Shown: one piece after another, positions 48,477 through 58,277 of the stretch
Numbering within the stretch: position 1 is the stretch's first letter
Layout: every line of letters starts with the position of its first letter
NCBI RefSeq assembly: GCF_008274215.1
Contig: NZ_VTPS01000011.1
Location: 1 to 64,000 of the forward strand
DNA length: 64,000 nt
DNA from: Calorimonas adulescens
GTDB taxonomy: Bacteria > Bacillota > Thermoanaerobacteria > Thermoanaerobacterales > UBA4877
Direction of reading: 5' to 3'
Notes under the pieces: model-generated
Seen by the model: only the letters and a program-made list of their open reading frames with translations
Told to the model about the DNA's origin: nothing
The model's database searches: none
Translations under genes and position numbers: made by a program

Positions 48477-50048
48477 ATGGACACAGAACCACATAGAACC
48501 GCCACGAGGGCTGCCGGACTTCTCATGGTGACCATAACTGCCAGCAGGATTCTTGGCTTTATAAGGGAGACTACAGTTGCCAATATATTTGGGACGAGCT
48601 ACGTAACAGATGCATTTTATGCTGCATTTACCATACCTGACCTGATGTACTATTTATTAATCGGTGGCGCACTGAGTTCGGGATTCATACCTGTATTTAC
48701 TTCTTATTTAGCTAATAACAGAGAAAAAGAGGGTTGGGAAGTAGCAAGTATATTTATTAGTGTTGTACTATGCCTTCTTGTTGTTGTTACAATATTGGGG
48801 ATTATATTTGCCCCATACCTTGTACCTCTGGTTGCATATAAATTTAGAGGTGAGACTCTGGCATTAACTATAAGGCTTACCCGGATAATGTTTTCTGCTG
48901 TTATGATGACAGCTATAGCCGGTTTAGAATCCGGAATACTCAATTCATATCAGGAGTTTACAGCATCGGCATTTGGGCCTATTGTGTATAATATTGGGAT
49001 AATATTAGGGGCTGTAATGCTTGGAACACGGTTTGGTGTTTATGGCCTGGCCGTTGGAGTCGTGGCCGGGGCTTTTGGCAATGTTCTTACCCAATTTTTT
49101 TCTACAATACGTCATGCCAAAGGCTTTTTTAAGTTCAACCTTGATGTCCATAATGAAGGGTTTAAACAGATAATAGCCTTGGTGATACCGGCTCTCATAG
49201 GGCTATCCATATCTCAGATAAATCTGGTCGTAAACCAAAATATTGCATCAGGCTTGGCTGAGGGCAGCATAACAGCATTAAGGTATGCGAACAGGCTATT
49301 TCAGCTTCCACTGGGCATATTTGCTATGGCCATATCCACTGCCTTTTTTCCATCCATGACAAGACAGGCATCCATAGCAGACTATAAAAGTTTTAAGTCA
49401 ACGTTATCACTCGGATTGCGGAGCATATTCTTCATAACGATACCATCTGGAGTTGGTCTTATTGTTCTTAGTAAACCAATAGTAAGACTTCTATTTAAGA
49501 GCGGAAGTTTTACAGAATCTGATGTGGCTGCAACAGCTTTTGCGCTTGGGTTCTATTCCTTGGGTTTGTTTGCACACTCGGCCATTCAGGTGATAACAAG
49601 AGGATATTATTCAATTAAGGACACCCGCACACCGGTTATAATTGGTGCTATGGCTGTAGCTTTCAATGTAATATTAAATTTGATCTTTGTAAGGTATTCT
49701 AACCTTGCATTGGGCGGTATAGCATTTTCATTCTCACTTTCTGGTATATTAAATATGGTTGTCCTGCTTTATATATTAAATAAACGGCTGAATGGCATTG
49801 AAACGGGCAGAATATTAATGACAATTATTAAATCAACCGTATCCTCTCTGGTTATGGGAGCGGCAGCATATTATTCGTATGTCTATTTGAGTTCAATATT
49901 TGGGATAGAGTCGAAATTAAACCAGTTGATTCATACAGGGGGTTCCATTATAATAGGTGTTATAGTCTTTGCTGCTATGGCATATATACTCAGGATGGAC
50001 GAACTAAATGTTGTTTTAGATATCATAAAAAGAAGAATTAAAAAGTAG
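48477..50048 (+). CDS. murJ: Lipid II flippase MurJ (MviN family)
   Basis: This 523-residue polytopic protein has about 14 hydrophobic segments. Family motifs are ITASRILGFIRETTVANIFG, the cytoplasmic PDLMYYLLIGGALSSGFIPVF, and RLFQLPLGIFAMAISTAFFP. It flips lipid-linked peptidoglycan precursor across the membrane. ATG at 48477 follows AAAGGAG. It lies between clpX and lon, where most Firmicutes have no gene of this kind. Confidence 0.93.
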   Translation: MDTEPHRTATRAAGLLMVTITASRILGFIRETTVANIFGTSYVTDAFYAAFTIPDLMYYLLIGGALSSGFIPVFTSYLANNREKEGWEVASIFISVVLCLLVVVTILGIIFAPYLVPLVAYKFRGETLALTIRLTRIMFSAVMMTAIAGLESGILNSYQEFTASAFGPIVYNIGIILGAVMLGTRFGVYGLAVGVVAGAFGNVLTQFFSTIRHAKGFFKFNLDVHNEGFKQIIALVIPALIGLSISQINLVVNQNIASGLAEGSITALRYANRLFQLPLGIFAMAISTAFFPSMTRQASIADYKSFKSTLSLGLRSIFFITIPSGVGLIVLSKPIVRLLFKSGSFTESDVAATAFALGFYSLGLFAHSAIQVITRGYYSIKDTRTPVIIGAMAVAFNVILNLIFVRYSNLALGGIAFSFSLSGILNMVVLLYILNKRLNGIETGRILMTIIKSTVSSLVMGAAAYYSYVYLSSIFGIESKLNQLIHTGGSIIIGVIVFAAMAYILRMDELNVVLDIIKRRIKK

Positions 50049-50060
50049 AGTGGTGATAAT

Positions 50061-52373
50061 ATGAGATACAGATTACCTGTGATACCATTAAGAGGGGTTG
50101 TGGTCTTTCCATATGTTGTTATAAATTTTGATGTAGGCAGGAAAAAGTCAATCATGGCCTTAGATGAAGCAATGGCCAACAATCAAGAGGTTTTCCTATG
50201 CGCGCAAAAGGACCCGGAACTGGATGAGCCTGGGATAGAGGACATCTACACGGTGGGGACAGTAGCCAGAGTAAAGCAGGTCTTAAAGCTGCCCGGGGAT
50301 ATAGTAAGGGTAATGGCTGAAGGAGTAAATAGGGGACGAATTGTTTCAATTACAAAGAATGAGCCGTTTATTGAAGGTGAAATAGAAAATATTGTTGAAG
50401 TCCATAGAGAGAAAGATAAAGAGATGGAAGCATTGATGAGGAGTATTCTGAAAAATTTTGAGACATATCAGGAATACCTCAACCATATAGCTCCTTATAC
50501 GGTATTCAGCCTGTACTCAATTGAAGATCCATACAGGTTCAGCGATATGGTAGCCTCAAACCTCAATATAAAGGCTGAAGACCAGCAGAGGCTTTTGGAG
50601 ATGTCTGACGTTAAGGAAAGGCTGGAAGAAATACTGAGGATTCTTACCAGGGAATTGGATATTCTTGAGATGGAGAAGAAGATCAATGATGAGGTTAAAA
50701 GCAGCATTGACAAGGTACAGAGAGACTACTACCTGAGGGAGCAGCTCAGGGCAATAAAACAGGAACTTGGTGAAGAACCCGAGGAGAGGGACGAGATAGA
50801 TGAATACAGAGAGAAGCTGGAGTCTATCGTCCTGCCTGACGAAGTGAAGGAAAAGGCATTTAAAGAACTTGGAAGATTGGAGAAAATGTCCTATGGTTCT
50901 CCAGAAGCCCCGGTTATAAGGACTTATCTTGATTGGATACTTGACCTGCCGTGGTCGATAAGCACGACGGACAGATTGGACATAAAAGAAGCGAAAAAAA
51001 TACTGGATAAAGACCATTATGGACTTGCTAAAGTCAAAGACAGGATACTGGAGTTTCTGGCAGTAAGGAAACTTACAAACCATATGAAGGGTCCTATACT
51101 ATGTTTTGTCGGTCCTCCAGGAGTTGGTAAAACTTCCCTGGGCATGTCCATAGCAAGAGCCATGAATAGAAAGTTTGTTAGGATGTCTCTTGGCGGTATA
51201 AGGGATGAGGCTGAAATAAGAGGTCACAGGAGGACATACGTAGGCGCCCTCCCTGGTAGGATAATAAATGGTCTTAAGCTTGCAGGCTCGAATAATCCTG
51301 TTTTTCTCCTGGATGAGATAGATAAGCTTGGGACGGATTTCAGAGGGGATCCGGCTTCTGCTCTCTTAGAGGTGTTGGACCCTGAACAGAACTCTAACTT
51401 TAGAGACCATTATCTGGAGTTGCCATTTGACCTTTCTAATGTACTTTTTATAACCACTGCAAATACTATTGACACCATTCCATCTCCTCTGTTAGATAGG
51501 ATGGAGGTAATATCCATTCCTGGTTATACGGATGAGGAGAAGGTACAAATAGCCTTGAGATATCTGCTTCCAAAACAACTGGAAGCCAATGGTTTGAAAA
51601 AGGATCAGATAAACTTTACTGAGGGTGCTGTAAGAAGAATAATTAATGAATATACGAGAGAAGCAGGCGTGAGGAACTTAGAGAGGACTATTGCTGCAGT
51701 ACTTAGAAAGGTAGCCAGGAAGATTGTGGAGGAATCGGTGAAAAGTATACGTGTTACGGCACAAAATATAGAGACATATCTGGGTGTGCCACAATTTAAA
51801 TATGAAAAGATGGATGAGATGGACAGGGTGGGTGTGGTAAGAGGACTGGCTTATACTACAGCTGGCGGAGATACCCTATCCATTGAGACAATCATAATGC
51901 CCGGCAAGGGAAACCTTATACTTACCGGGCAGCTTGGTGATGTTATGAAAGAGTCAGCCCAGGCGGGGCTAAGCTATATCCGCTCCAAGTGTGAAGAACT
52001 TGGGTTGCCCAGTGATTTTTATAAGAACGTGGATATTCATATCCATGTACCGGAAGGAGCTATACCAAAGGATGGGCCCTCGGCTGGTATAAGCATGACA
52101 ACAGCGATGATATCAGCATTAACAAAAAAGCCGGTAAGCAAAGATATAGCGATGACGGGTGAGATAACTCTGACAGGCAGGATACTACCCATAGGTGGTG
52201 TAAAGGAAAAAGTATTGGCGGCACACCGCGCCGGCATTAAAAGAGTAATCTTGCCATTTGAAAACAAGAAGGACTTAGAAGACATACCAGCCAGTGTGAG
52301 AAAGGATATCACCTTCTATTTTGTAAAGACCATGGATGAGGTAATAAAGTTATCAGTGGTGAGCAGGAAATGA
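50061..52373 (+). CDS. lon: ATP-dependent protease Lon
   Basis: A 770-residue LonA protease. The N-terminal LAN substrate-binding domain ([20 protein letters not shown]), a coiled helical part ([17 protein letters not shown]), AAA+ domain with Walker [10 protein letters not shown] (about 351) and Walker [11 protein letters not shown], and a C-terminal Ser-Lys protease domain (catalytic Ser in [10 protein letters not shown], Lys in [14 protein letters not shown]). It degrades damaged proteins. engB overlaps its stop by 4 bases. Confidence 0.97.
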   Translation: MRYRLPVIPLRGVVVFPYVVINFDVGRKKSIMALDEAMANNQEVFLCAQKDPELDEPGIEDIYTVGTVARVKQVLKLPGDIVRVMAEGVNRGRIVSITKNEPFIEGEIENIVEVHREKDKEMEALMRSILKNFETYQEYLNHIAPYTVFSLYSIEDPYRFSDMVASNLNIKAEDQQRLLEMSDVKERLEEILRILTRELDILEMEKKINDEVKSSIDKVQRDYYLREQLRAIKQELGEEPEERDEIDEYREKLESIVLPDEVKEKAFKELGRLEKMSYGSPEAPVIRTYLDWILDLPWSISTTDRLDIKEAKKILDKDHYGLAKVKDRILEFLAVRKLTNHMKGPILCFVGPPGVGKTSLGMSIARAMNRKFVRMSLGGIRDEAEIRGHRRTYVGALPGRIINGLKLAGSNNPVFLLDEIDKLGTDFRGDPASALLEVLDPEQNSNFRDHYLELPFDLSNVLFITTANTIDTIPSPLLDRMEVISIPGYTDEEKVQIALRYLLPKQLEANGLKKDQINFTEGAVRRIINEYTREAGVRNLERTIAAVLRKVARKIVEESVKSIRVTAQNIETYLGVPQFKYEKMDEMDRVGVVRGLAYTTAGGDTLSIETIIMPGKGNLILTGQLGDVMKESAQAGLSYIRSKCEELGLPSDFYKNVDIHIHVPEGAIPKDGPSAGISMTTAMISALTKKPVSKDIAMTGEITLTGRILPIGGVKEKVLAAHRAGIKRVILPFENKKDLEDIPASVRKDITFYFVKTMDEVIKLSVVSRK

Positions 52374-52945
52374 AGATAAATGATATCCAGCTTGTAAAGA
52401 CAATCCTTGATACAGAAGACATGCCGAAGGATAAGCTCCCTCAGATAGCTCTGGCAGGCAGGTCCAATGTAGGGAAATCTTCTTTTATAAACACTATTGC
52501 AGGCAGGAGGGTAGCAAAGATAAGCGCAACACCGGGTAAAACCGGGACGATAAACTTCTATAAAATAAACGGTTCCTTATACCTTGTAGATATGCCGGGA
52601 TATGGTTATGCAAAGGCATCTAAGGAAGAGCGAGACCGTTGGAGCAGAGCTATCGAAGGCTATCTAAGCGAATCCTGCAATCTTAAGGGTGTCCTTCTTT
52701 TAGTGGATATAAGACACAGGCCTACAAAAGATGACGTGGTGATGCATGAGTGGATACTTTCTAAAGGACTTTCGTCATTCGTCATAGCAACGAAAGCTGA
52801 TAAATTGACCAGAGCAGAACTTAATAAAAACCTTAAGATGATTGCTGAAACGTTGAATATAGAGGATATGAGTGACATAATCCCTTTTTCCTCATTAAAC
52901 GGACTGGGCAAGAACAGGGTCTTAGAACGGGTTTTTAAATTTTAA
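52370..52945 (+). CDS. engB: Ribosome biogenesis GTPase EngB/YsxC
   Basis: This 191-residue GTPase has G1 [11 protein letters not shown]2 region [11 protein letters not shown]3 [10 protein letters not shown]4 ATKADK and G5 SSLNG. It acts in late 50S subunit assembly. lon-engB is the usual Firmicutes order. A terminator (AACGGGTTT at 52926 with AAACCCGTT at 52943, then TTTTAT) overlaps the stop codon. Confidence 0.96.
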   Translation: MKINDIQLVKTILDTEDMPKDKLPQIALAGRSNVGKSSFINTIAGRRVAKISATPGKTGTINFYKINGSLYLVDMPGYGYAKASKEERDRWSRAIEGYLSESCNLKGVLLLVDIRHRPTKDDVVMHEWILSKGLSSFVIATKADKLTRAELNKNLKMIAETLNIEDMSDIIPFSSLNGLGKNRVLERVFKF

Positions 52946-52957
52946 ACCCGTTTTTTA
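52926..52957 (+). terminator. lon-engB terminator
   Basis: AACGGGTTT (52926-52934) pairs with AAACCCGTT (52943-52951), followed by TTTTATTTT. The downstream arm starts with the engB stop codon. Confidence 0.8.
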
Positions 52958-53016
52958 TTTTCCTCCTGTATTTTAAAGGAAAAAAATGTTAATAATATAG
53001 GCAGGAGGGATAAATT

Positions 53017-54072
53017 ATGAGATTCAAAACCTTTATAACTGTATTGTTGGTTTGCATTTTGGTGTATGGACATGCATATGCTGAAGGTCCAAATTTTATA
53101 CTGAAAGGGAAGAATGTTTTAGAAGACGGTATAATATACTATCTGCAACGTATATATAATGGGATACCGGTATATGATGAAGGTGTATACCTGACCATTG
53201 ATAGAAATGGTGAACTAATCTATTTAAGTGATAGTTTTGGCGATGGGGATTTTGCAGAAAGCAAAAATATTGTAAGTCTTCAGGATGCCCTCGGTAACAT
53301 TCATGACAGTGTTTTGAAGTCATGGTACATTAAAGAGAAAGACGGATATGTACGGGTATTAAAACCAACTGAGTTTGTGGTGGACGCATCCACTGGGAAG
53401 GTAATTGACCTTGAGGATGAGGGGTATGAGATAGAAGGTAATTCTGCATTAGACTGGGGTGATACGGATATGACATTAAATAAAATGGAAGCACTATTGG
53501 AACAGGATGGATATACATATACCCAGAAGACATATTCGGAGTTTAATGGGTCAAGAAACACAAATTATATAACTGGGAACAAAAAATTTAGTTATTTAAA
53601 TATTGCAATTGCGGATAATAAGGTAATATCGATCATGTTTTCGTCCTTACATAGTGATGGAACTGACAGGACAGTAGATGCGAAAAGTGTGCGGACTGTT
53701 GCTGATAAGATATTTAAAGAAATTGTCCTTAAGGGGAATAAAGCAATAGGTCATATGAACGAGACTGAAAAGGGTTATAGGTTTAATTATGTGAGGATGG
53801 AGAATGGTATAGAGGTAGAAGACAATGGCCTTGAGATTGTAATGTCCAAGGACGGTTATATAGAATCTTTGAAGTACAGGTGGGATGCAGCGAGTTTTAA
53901 TGACACAGGGTGTTTTGACATGGAGGAAATATTAAAGAGGTATATTGAAGCTGCAGAATTTAACTTATATTATCGCAAACTGGGTAATAGGTATATTCCT
54001 GTGTATGCAGCGTCGAAAAGGATTGAGTACATCACGTCCCAGGGGTCTGTGGTTTATAATCCTGTTTTTTAA
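53017..54072 (+). CDS. Secreted protein with PepSY/YcdB-like repeats, function unknown
   Basis: This 351-residue protein begins with a signal peptide (RFKTFITVLLVCILVYGHAYA). The mature part has two similar segments with the pattern YNGIPVYDEGVYLTIDRNGELIYLS and VRMENGIEVEDNGLEIVMSKDGYIESL, as in YcdB/PepSY-type domains that accompany or inhibit proteases. No enzyme motif is visible. ATG follows GCAGGAGGG. Its last 41 bases overlap the convergent transporter gene. Confidence 0.6.
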   Translation: MRFKTFITVLLVCILVYGHAYAEGPNFILKGKNVLEDGIIYYLQRIYNGIPVYDEGVYLTIDRNGELIYLSDSFGDGDFAESKNIVSLQDALGNIHDSVLKSWYIKEKDGYVRVLKPTEFVVDASTGKVIDLEDEGYEIEGNSALDWGDTDMTLNKMEALLEQDGYTYTQKTYSEFNGSRNTNYITGNKKFSYLNIAIADNKVISIMFSSLHSDGTDRTVDAKSVRTVADKIFKEIVLKGNKAIGHMNETEKGYRFNYVRMENGIEVEDNGLEIVMSKDGYIESLKYRWDAASFNDTGCFDMEEILKRYIEAAEFNLYYRKLGNRYIPVYAASKRIEYITSQGSVVYNPVF

Positions 54073-54928
54073 ATGGCCTGGCCATTGGAAGCTCTGAGAT
54101 AAACATGCCCAGTATTATGAGGATACCGCCAATTAACCCGCGAAACCCCATCGCCTCTCCTAATATAAGCCATGCAAAAAAAGCTGAGAATGCCGGTTCA
54201 CATATGTATATAACCGATGCATGGGTGGGGGATGTCATTGCCTGATATCTGTTTTGAAGGATAAATGTTAAAGCTGTGGCAACCACCCCTGTCATTACGA
54301 GCTCAGCTATGATTTTGGGTGAGGACGGTATCTGGGGTTTATCAATTATAAAAGCAGTTGCAACGGCAAAAGCTGTAACAAATAACACCTGATATATGGC
54401 AAACTGAAATGTGTTCACCCTTGCCCCGTACTTGGATATAAGTACCACCTGGATAGCTAAACTTATGGCGCAGAGGATGGTAAGAAAATCACCGATGTTA
54501 AACGAAAGGTTTATGCCTGTGGTAAGCAGATATAAACCTGCCATGGCCGGGGCAATGCTTATAACCGATGATGTCTGTGGTTTTGTTTTCATAATCAGTG
54601 CTTCAAATATTGGTGTCAGCACGACATTAAAACCCGTTATAAATCCAGACTTTGATGCTGTGGTGTACTGCAAACCTATTGTCTGCAGTACATAACCCAA
54701 ATACGTAAATATTGACACAATGAATGCAAGGTAAATGGTGTTCCTGTCGGTATGCAATATGGTCCTGCCGAAAAATATGATAAAGACCAGTGAGGCTATA
54801 GAAAAGCGGAACATTAAGAAAGAAGGTGCTGGTATGACACTTACAGCATCTTTGATTATTATGAATGTAACTCCCCATATCATTGTAACTAAAATGAGCA
54901 TAAAATCTGCGAAATAATTTTTTTTCAT
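54032..54928 (-). CDS. DMT-superfamily transporter (EamA family)
   Basis: This 298-residue protein has about 10 hydrophobic segments and two EamA repeats: ADFMLILVTMIWGVTFIIIKDAV near the start and MTGVVATALTFILQNRYQ ... EPAFSAFFAWLILGE in the second half. The substrate is unknown; relatives export amino acids or metabolites. ATG follows AGGAGTG. The C-terminal tail, FKKQDYKPQTPGT, is hydrophilic. Confidence 0.88.
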   Translation of the reverse strand: MKKNYFADFMLILVTMIWGVTFIIIKDAVSVIPAPSFLMFRFSIASLVFIIFFGRTILHTDRNTIYLAFIVSIFTYLGYVLQTIGLQYTTASKSGFITGFNVVLTPIFEALIMKTKPQTSSVISIAPAMAGLYLLTTGINLSFNIGDFLTILCAISLAIQVVLISKYGARVNTFQFAIYQVLFVTAFAVATAFIIDKPQIPSSPKIIAELVMTGVVATALTFILQNRYQAMTSPTHASVIYICEPAFSAFFAWLILGEAMGFRGLIGGILIILGMFISELPMARPFKKQDYKPQTPGT

Positions 54929-54984
54929 TTGTATATCACTCCTGGAAGTCTATTAATTCTATTTTATTTTATATCCTCAATATG

Positions 54985-55812
54985 TCAAGAAATTTTCCAG
55001 CGTAAAAAATATTTTTCAAGATAGGATACACCTATATACATAAAGGCTGCCAAGATGGAAAGTATGAGAACACCAGTCATCACCATATCCAGTTTAAATA
55101 TCTGGCCTCCGTAGACGATCAAAAAGCCAAGCCCGGCTTTTGATACAAGAAATTCACCCGTAATTACCCCTACCCAAGAGAGACCTATATTTATCTTTAG
55201 AGCAGATATTATAGTGGGTATGCTGGACGGTAATACCACTTTTTGCAGTATCTGAAAGCGGCTTGCTCCAAAAGTCTTTAACAGCTTAATCTCGTCATCG
55301 TCGACTTCTTTAAAACCATTGAGCACGCTGATGATTGTCACTATCAATGATATGGCTAAGGCCATGGTTATTATTGCGGCCTGGCCGTTGCCCATCCATA
55401 CAATGAATATCGGGCCAAGGGCTGTCTTTGGCAGACTGTTTAATACCACGAGGTATGGGTCAAGTACACGGCATATATAGTCGGACCACCACAGGATGAC
55501 AGCAATGGCTGTCCCTATAACAGTGCCCAGCAAAAAGCCTGCAATGGTCTCATACATCGTAACATATATGTGGTACAGAAGGTTTCCAGTGCTCAATAGC
55601 TGTATAAAAGTACTCACCATGCGTGATGGCTGGCTCAATATGAATGGATCGACCCATTTTAGGTCTCCAGCTATTTCCCACAGGCCAAAGAAGGCAATCA
55701 GAATAATTATCTGTGTCATCCTTATAGACATGTTTATCTGACGCACCTTTTTAAGATATTCCTCATGTTCTTTAGATATGTTTTTTGACAGTTCAACATC
55801 ATACATGTACAT
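54985..55812 (-). CDS. ABC transporter permease (SsuC/TauC type)
   Basis: A 275-residue permease with six hydrophobic segments and the EAA loop LKTFGASRFQILQKVVLPSSIPTIISALKIN. Relatives carry nitrate, taurine, alkanesulfonates or thiamine precursors. The longer reading frame is rejected: ATG at 55812 follows GGAGGG by seven bases and overlaps the ATPase stop by 14 bases. Contains GGCCTGGCC at 55378. Confidence 0.9.
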   Translation of the reverse strand: MYMYDVELSKNISKEHEEYLKKVRQINMSIRMTQIIILIAFFGLWEIAGDLKWVDPFILSQPSRMVSTFIQLLSTGNLLYHIYVTMYETIAGFLLGTVIGTAIAVILWWSDYICRVLDPYLVVLNSLPKTALGPIFIVWMGNGQAAIITMALAISLIVTIISVLNGFKEVDDDEIKLLKTFGASRFQILQKVVLPSSIPTIISALKINIGLSWVGVITGEFLVSKAGLGFLIVYGGQIFKLDMVMTGVLILSILAAFMYIGVSYLEKYFLRWKIS

Positions 55813-56542
55813 CCAGCTCCCTCCATATTTCGTTGAAGTATTTTCTAAACTCCGGTGCATTTCTGCGGTTTAGCGGCCCCTGCTCTCCTGAGGTGACTAT
55901 CTTATGAATATTGATGGGGCGGCCAGGCCTTTTTGAGAGGACCAGGATACTGTCAGACATTGATATAGCCTCAGAAATATCGTGGGTTACGAAAAGGGCG
56001 GTCTTCTTTTCCTGTTTTATTATTCTCCAAACCTCATCTGCAATGGCGAGCCTTGTCTGATAATCTAATGCTGAGAATGGTTCATCAAGCAATAAAATAT
56101 CTGGGCCAACTGCCAAGGTACGTATAAGAGCGACCCTCTGCCTCATCCCTCCGGACAATTGGCCGGGATAGTGATTTAAAAAATCACTAAGGCCATATTT
56201 TTTCAGCATATTTACCACATTTTCCCTGTTCTCAGGTGTGAGTTTTTTCTGAATTTCAAGTCCAAGAAGTGCATTTTGCGTAATTGTCCTCCAGGCCAAA
56301 AGATAATCCTTTTGCAACATGTAGCTTACCTTTCCACCCACATATATTTTCCCCGAGGATGGTTTTAAGAGTCCAGAAATCAATGAGAGAATTGTAGATT
56401 TGCCACATCCACTCGGTCCCACTATTCCAAACAGTTCTCCTCTTTTTACTTCAAATGTAACCCTGTCTATAGCCTTTGTTTCTCCATCAATAGTATGATA
56501 ACTCATTGATGTGTTTTTCATGCTGACAATAACATCGTCCAT
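55799..56542 (-). CDS. ABC transporter ATPase (SsuB/TauB type)
   Basis: This 247-residue ATPase has Walker A GPSGCGKSTI (about 39-48), signature LSGGMRQRV, Walker B ILLLDEPFSALD and switch VTHDISEA. It pairs with the permease and the binding protein encoded either side. ATG follows AAAGGGGCAG. Contains GGCCAGGCC at 55921. Confidence 0.94.
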   Translation of the reverse strand: MDDVIVSMKNTSMSYHTIDGETKAIDRVTFEVKRGELFGIVGPSGCGKSTILSLISGLLKPSSGKIYVGGKVSYMLQKDYLLAWRTITQNALLGLEIQKKLTPENRENVVNMLKKYGLSDFLNHYPGQLSGGMRQRVALIRTLAVGPDILLLDEPFSALDYQTRLAIADEVWRIIKQEKKTALFVTHDISEAISMSDSILVLSKRPGRPINIHKIVTSGEQGPLNRRNAPEFRKYFNEIWRELDVHV

Positions 56543-56560
56543 ATATCTGCCCCTTTCTAA

Positions 56561-56597
56561 GTAACTGCCTTTAGGGTCAACCCCTAAAGGCAGTTAC
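56561..56597 (-). terminator. Strong hairpin between binding-protein and ATPase genes
   Basis: GTAACTGCCTTTAGGG (56561-56576) pairs perfectly with CCCTAAAGGCAGTTAC (56582-56597). The stem includes the binding-protein stop codon. No T tract follows on the minus strand, so it probably stabilises or partly terminates the upstream message, giving more binding protein than ATPase. Confidence 0.6.
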
Positions 56598-57604
56598 TTT
56601 ATAGTCTCAACAGCATTTTCAGCAAACGTATTATCAATGATTTTACTTGAATCTATCTTGCCACTCTTTAGTTCCCCTGAAGAAATGATGAAATCCTGAA
56701 GATGGTCCAGGCCCTCTTTACTGACTACCGGGGTATATGGCCAGGTATCTTGTTCCTTATATCTGGTTACAACTGTTTCTACAAGGTCGATATCCGCATC
56801 GGGGAAAAACTGTATTATGGCCTCAGCAATTTCTCTTGATGAGTGGTCTCTTACCCAGAGCTGCCCCTTATAAAGGGCGTTTGTCACCTTTTGGATTATA
56901 TCGGGATGCTGTTCAATATAACTCTTTTTTGCGGCAAAGGTAGTATACGGCACCTCACCACCAGCGACACCCAAAGACGCAACAATCTTACCCTCACCGA
57001 TCTTTTCCATCATACTGGCTGTAGGCTCAAAGAGTGCTACGTAGTCAACATCGGGCTGGCTTTGAAAAGCACCGGCTGTAGCGGTAAACTGAAGGTTGGT
57101 TATCACGTTTACGTCCTTACCTGGTATCAGGCCATGAGATTTCAGTACCCATTCTAAAACCATTTCTGGCATTCCACCAGGTCTTCCACCTATAATCGTC
57201 TTACCATTTAAATTTTCCCATTTAAAATCTGGTTCCGCCTTCCTGCCGACAAGAAAGGAACCATCCCTCTTAGTGACCTGTGCAAAGTTGACAGCGTAGT
57301 CTTCTCTCCCCTGGCTGTACACATATACTGTAGTTTCAGGTCCTTGAAGACCAAAGTCTGCAGTTCCGGATAATATTGCGGTCATGGCCTTATCAGAGCC
57401 CTGGGCCGTTGTAAGATTTATATCTATACCCTGTTCCTTAAAGAAGCCTTTGTTTATGGCTACATAGACAGGCGCATAGAATATGGAACGCACCGTCTCT
57501 ATGTAGTTCAATTTTACAAGTTTTGGCTGTGCTGAGCATCCCAAGGCAGAAAAAGTCATAATAAACGCAAGGGCACATATAAGCAGAAATTTTAAAGTCC
57601 GCAC
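56594..57604 (-). CDS. ABC transporter substrate-binding lipoprotein (NMT1/SsuA-like)
   Basis: A 336-residue periplasmic-type binding protein. Lipobox SALGC (Cys about residue 23). The mature part has the family pattern FYAPVYVAINKGFFKEQGIDI, TADFGLQGPETTVYVYS and GGRPGGMPEMVLEWVLK. The ligand cannot be named: sulfonates, HMP/thiamine precursor and nitrate are all possible. No TPP riboswitch or CymR-type site is seen upstream. The start is GTG after GGGAGGTG; an out-of-frame ATG one base upstream would make only a 4-codon peptide. Confidence 0.88.
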   Translation of the reverse strand: MRTLKFLLICALAFIMTFSALGCSAQPKLVKLNYIETVRSIFYAPVYVAINKGFFKEQGIDINLTTAQGSDKAMTAILSGTADFGLQGPETTVYVYSQGREDYAVNFAQVTKRDGSFLVGRKAEPDFKWENLNGKTIIGGRPGGMPEMVLEWVLKSHGLIPGKDVNVITNLQFTATAGAFQSQPDVDYVALFEPTASMMEKIGEGKIVASLGVAGGEVPYTTFAAKKSYIEQHPDIIQKVTNALYKGQLWVRDHSSREIAEAIIQFFPDADIDLVETVVTRYKEQDTWPYTPVVSKEGLDHLQDFIISSGELKSGKIDSSKIIDNTFAENAVETIK

Positions 57605-57767
57605 ATTTTACACCTCCCGATAAGAATCTTTCAGTCATATTATATTCATGGCATAGATTTTGGTGATAATATGGTATATAATCAATCTTTAACGCAAACT
57701 TAATATTTTCTTAATACAAATTTAAAGTTTATGATATAATATTAACTTAGAAAAGGAGATGACTCCA

Positions 57768-58247
57768 TTGAACTTTATCAATCCGACCAAGGGTAAGATG
57801 GATCTTGATAGCATGAGCAGGGATATTATTGAGTTTATGGCCGAGGACACAAAAAGCAAGTATACCCTTATGATAGGTACCGATTCACAACTTGGACGAA
57901 TGGTATGTTTTGTAACTGCAATCATAATTTACCGTAATGGTAAGGGTGGAAGGTTCTATTACAGAAGGTTTTTTAATAAGAGGATTCCATCTTTAAAGCA
58001 GCGAATTTTTATGGAGACCAGCTTTAGTCTAGAAATGGCAAATATGCTTGTAGAGAGGCTGGATATAAACGGAATGAATAACCTTGACGTAGAAATTCAT
58101 ATGGACGTGGGTAACAATGGTAAGACGAAAGAAATAATAAAAGAGGTTGTTAATCTTGTCATTGGTTCTGGTTATATGGCAAAGGTGAAACCGGATTCGT
58201 GCGGTGCAAGCAAAGTAGCTGACAAGTACACAAAATACGCAATGTAA
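57768..58247 (+). CDS. YkuK-family RNase H-like protein (DUF458)
   Basis: A 159-residue protein of the YkuK family, which has an RNase H-like fold. Core segments are YTLMIGTDSQ, VCFVTAIIIYRNGKGGRFYYRR, EIHMDVGNNGKTKEII and YMAKVKPDSCGASKVADKYTK. Acidic residues in GTDSQ and HMDVG fit a metal site; activity is unknown. TTG at 57768 lies nine bases after AAAAGGAG; the ATG at 57759 is only one base from it. Confidence 0.85.
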   Translation: MNFINPTKGKMDLDSMSRDIIEFMAEDTKSKYTLMIGTDSQLGRMVCFVTAIIIYRNGKGGRFYYRRFFNKRIPSLKQRIFMETSFSLEMANMLVERLDINGMNNLDVEIHMDVGNNGKTKEIIKEVVNLVIGSGYMAKVKPDSCGASKVADKYTKYAM

Positions 58248-58277
58248 AACAGTCAGGGATTTTGCTCCTGACTGTTT
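58247..58277. terminator. Bidirectional terminator between ykuK-like gene and rodZ
   Basis: AAACAGTCAGG (58247-58257) pairs with CCTGACTGTTT (58267-58277). A and T tracts on the two sides serve both convergent genes. Confidence 0.8.

Noticed and set aside
57605-57767. TPP riboswitch upstream of the SsuA/ThiY-like binding protein
   Set aside because: No CUGAGA or ACCUGA-type core is present on either strand, so thiamine-precursor specificity is not supported.
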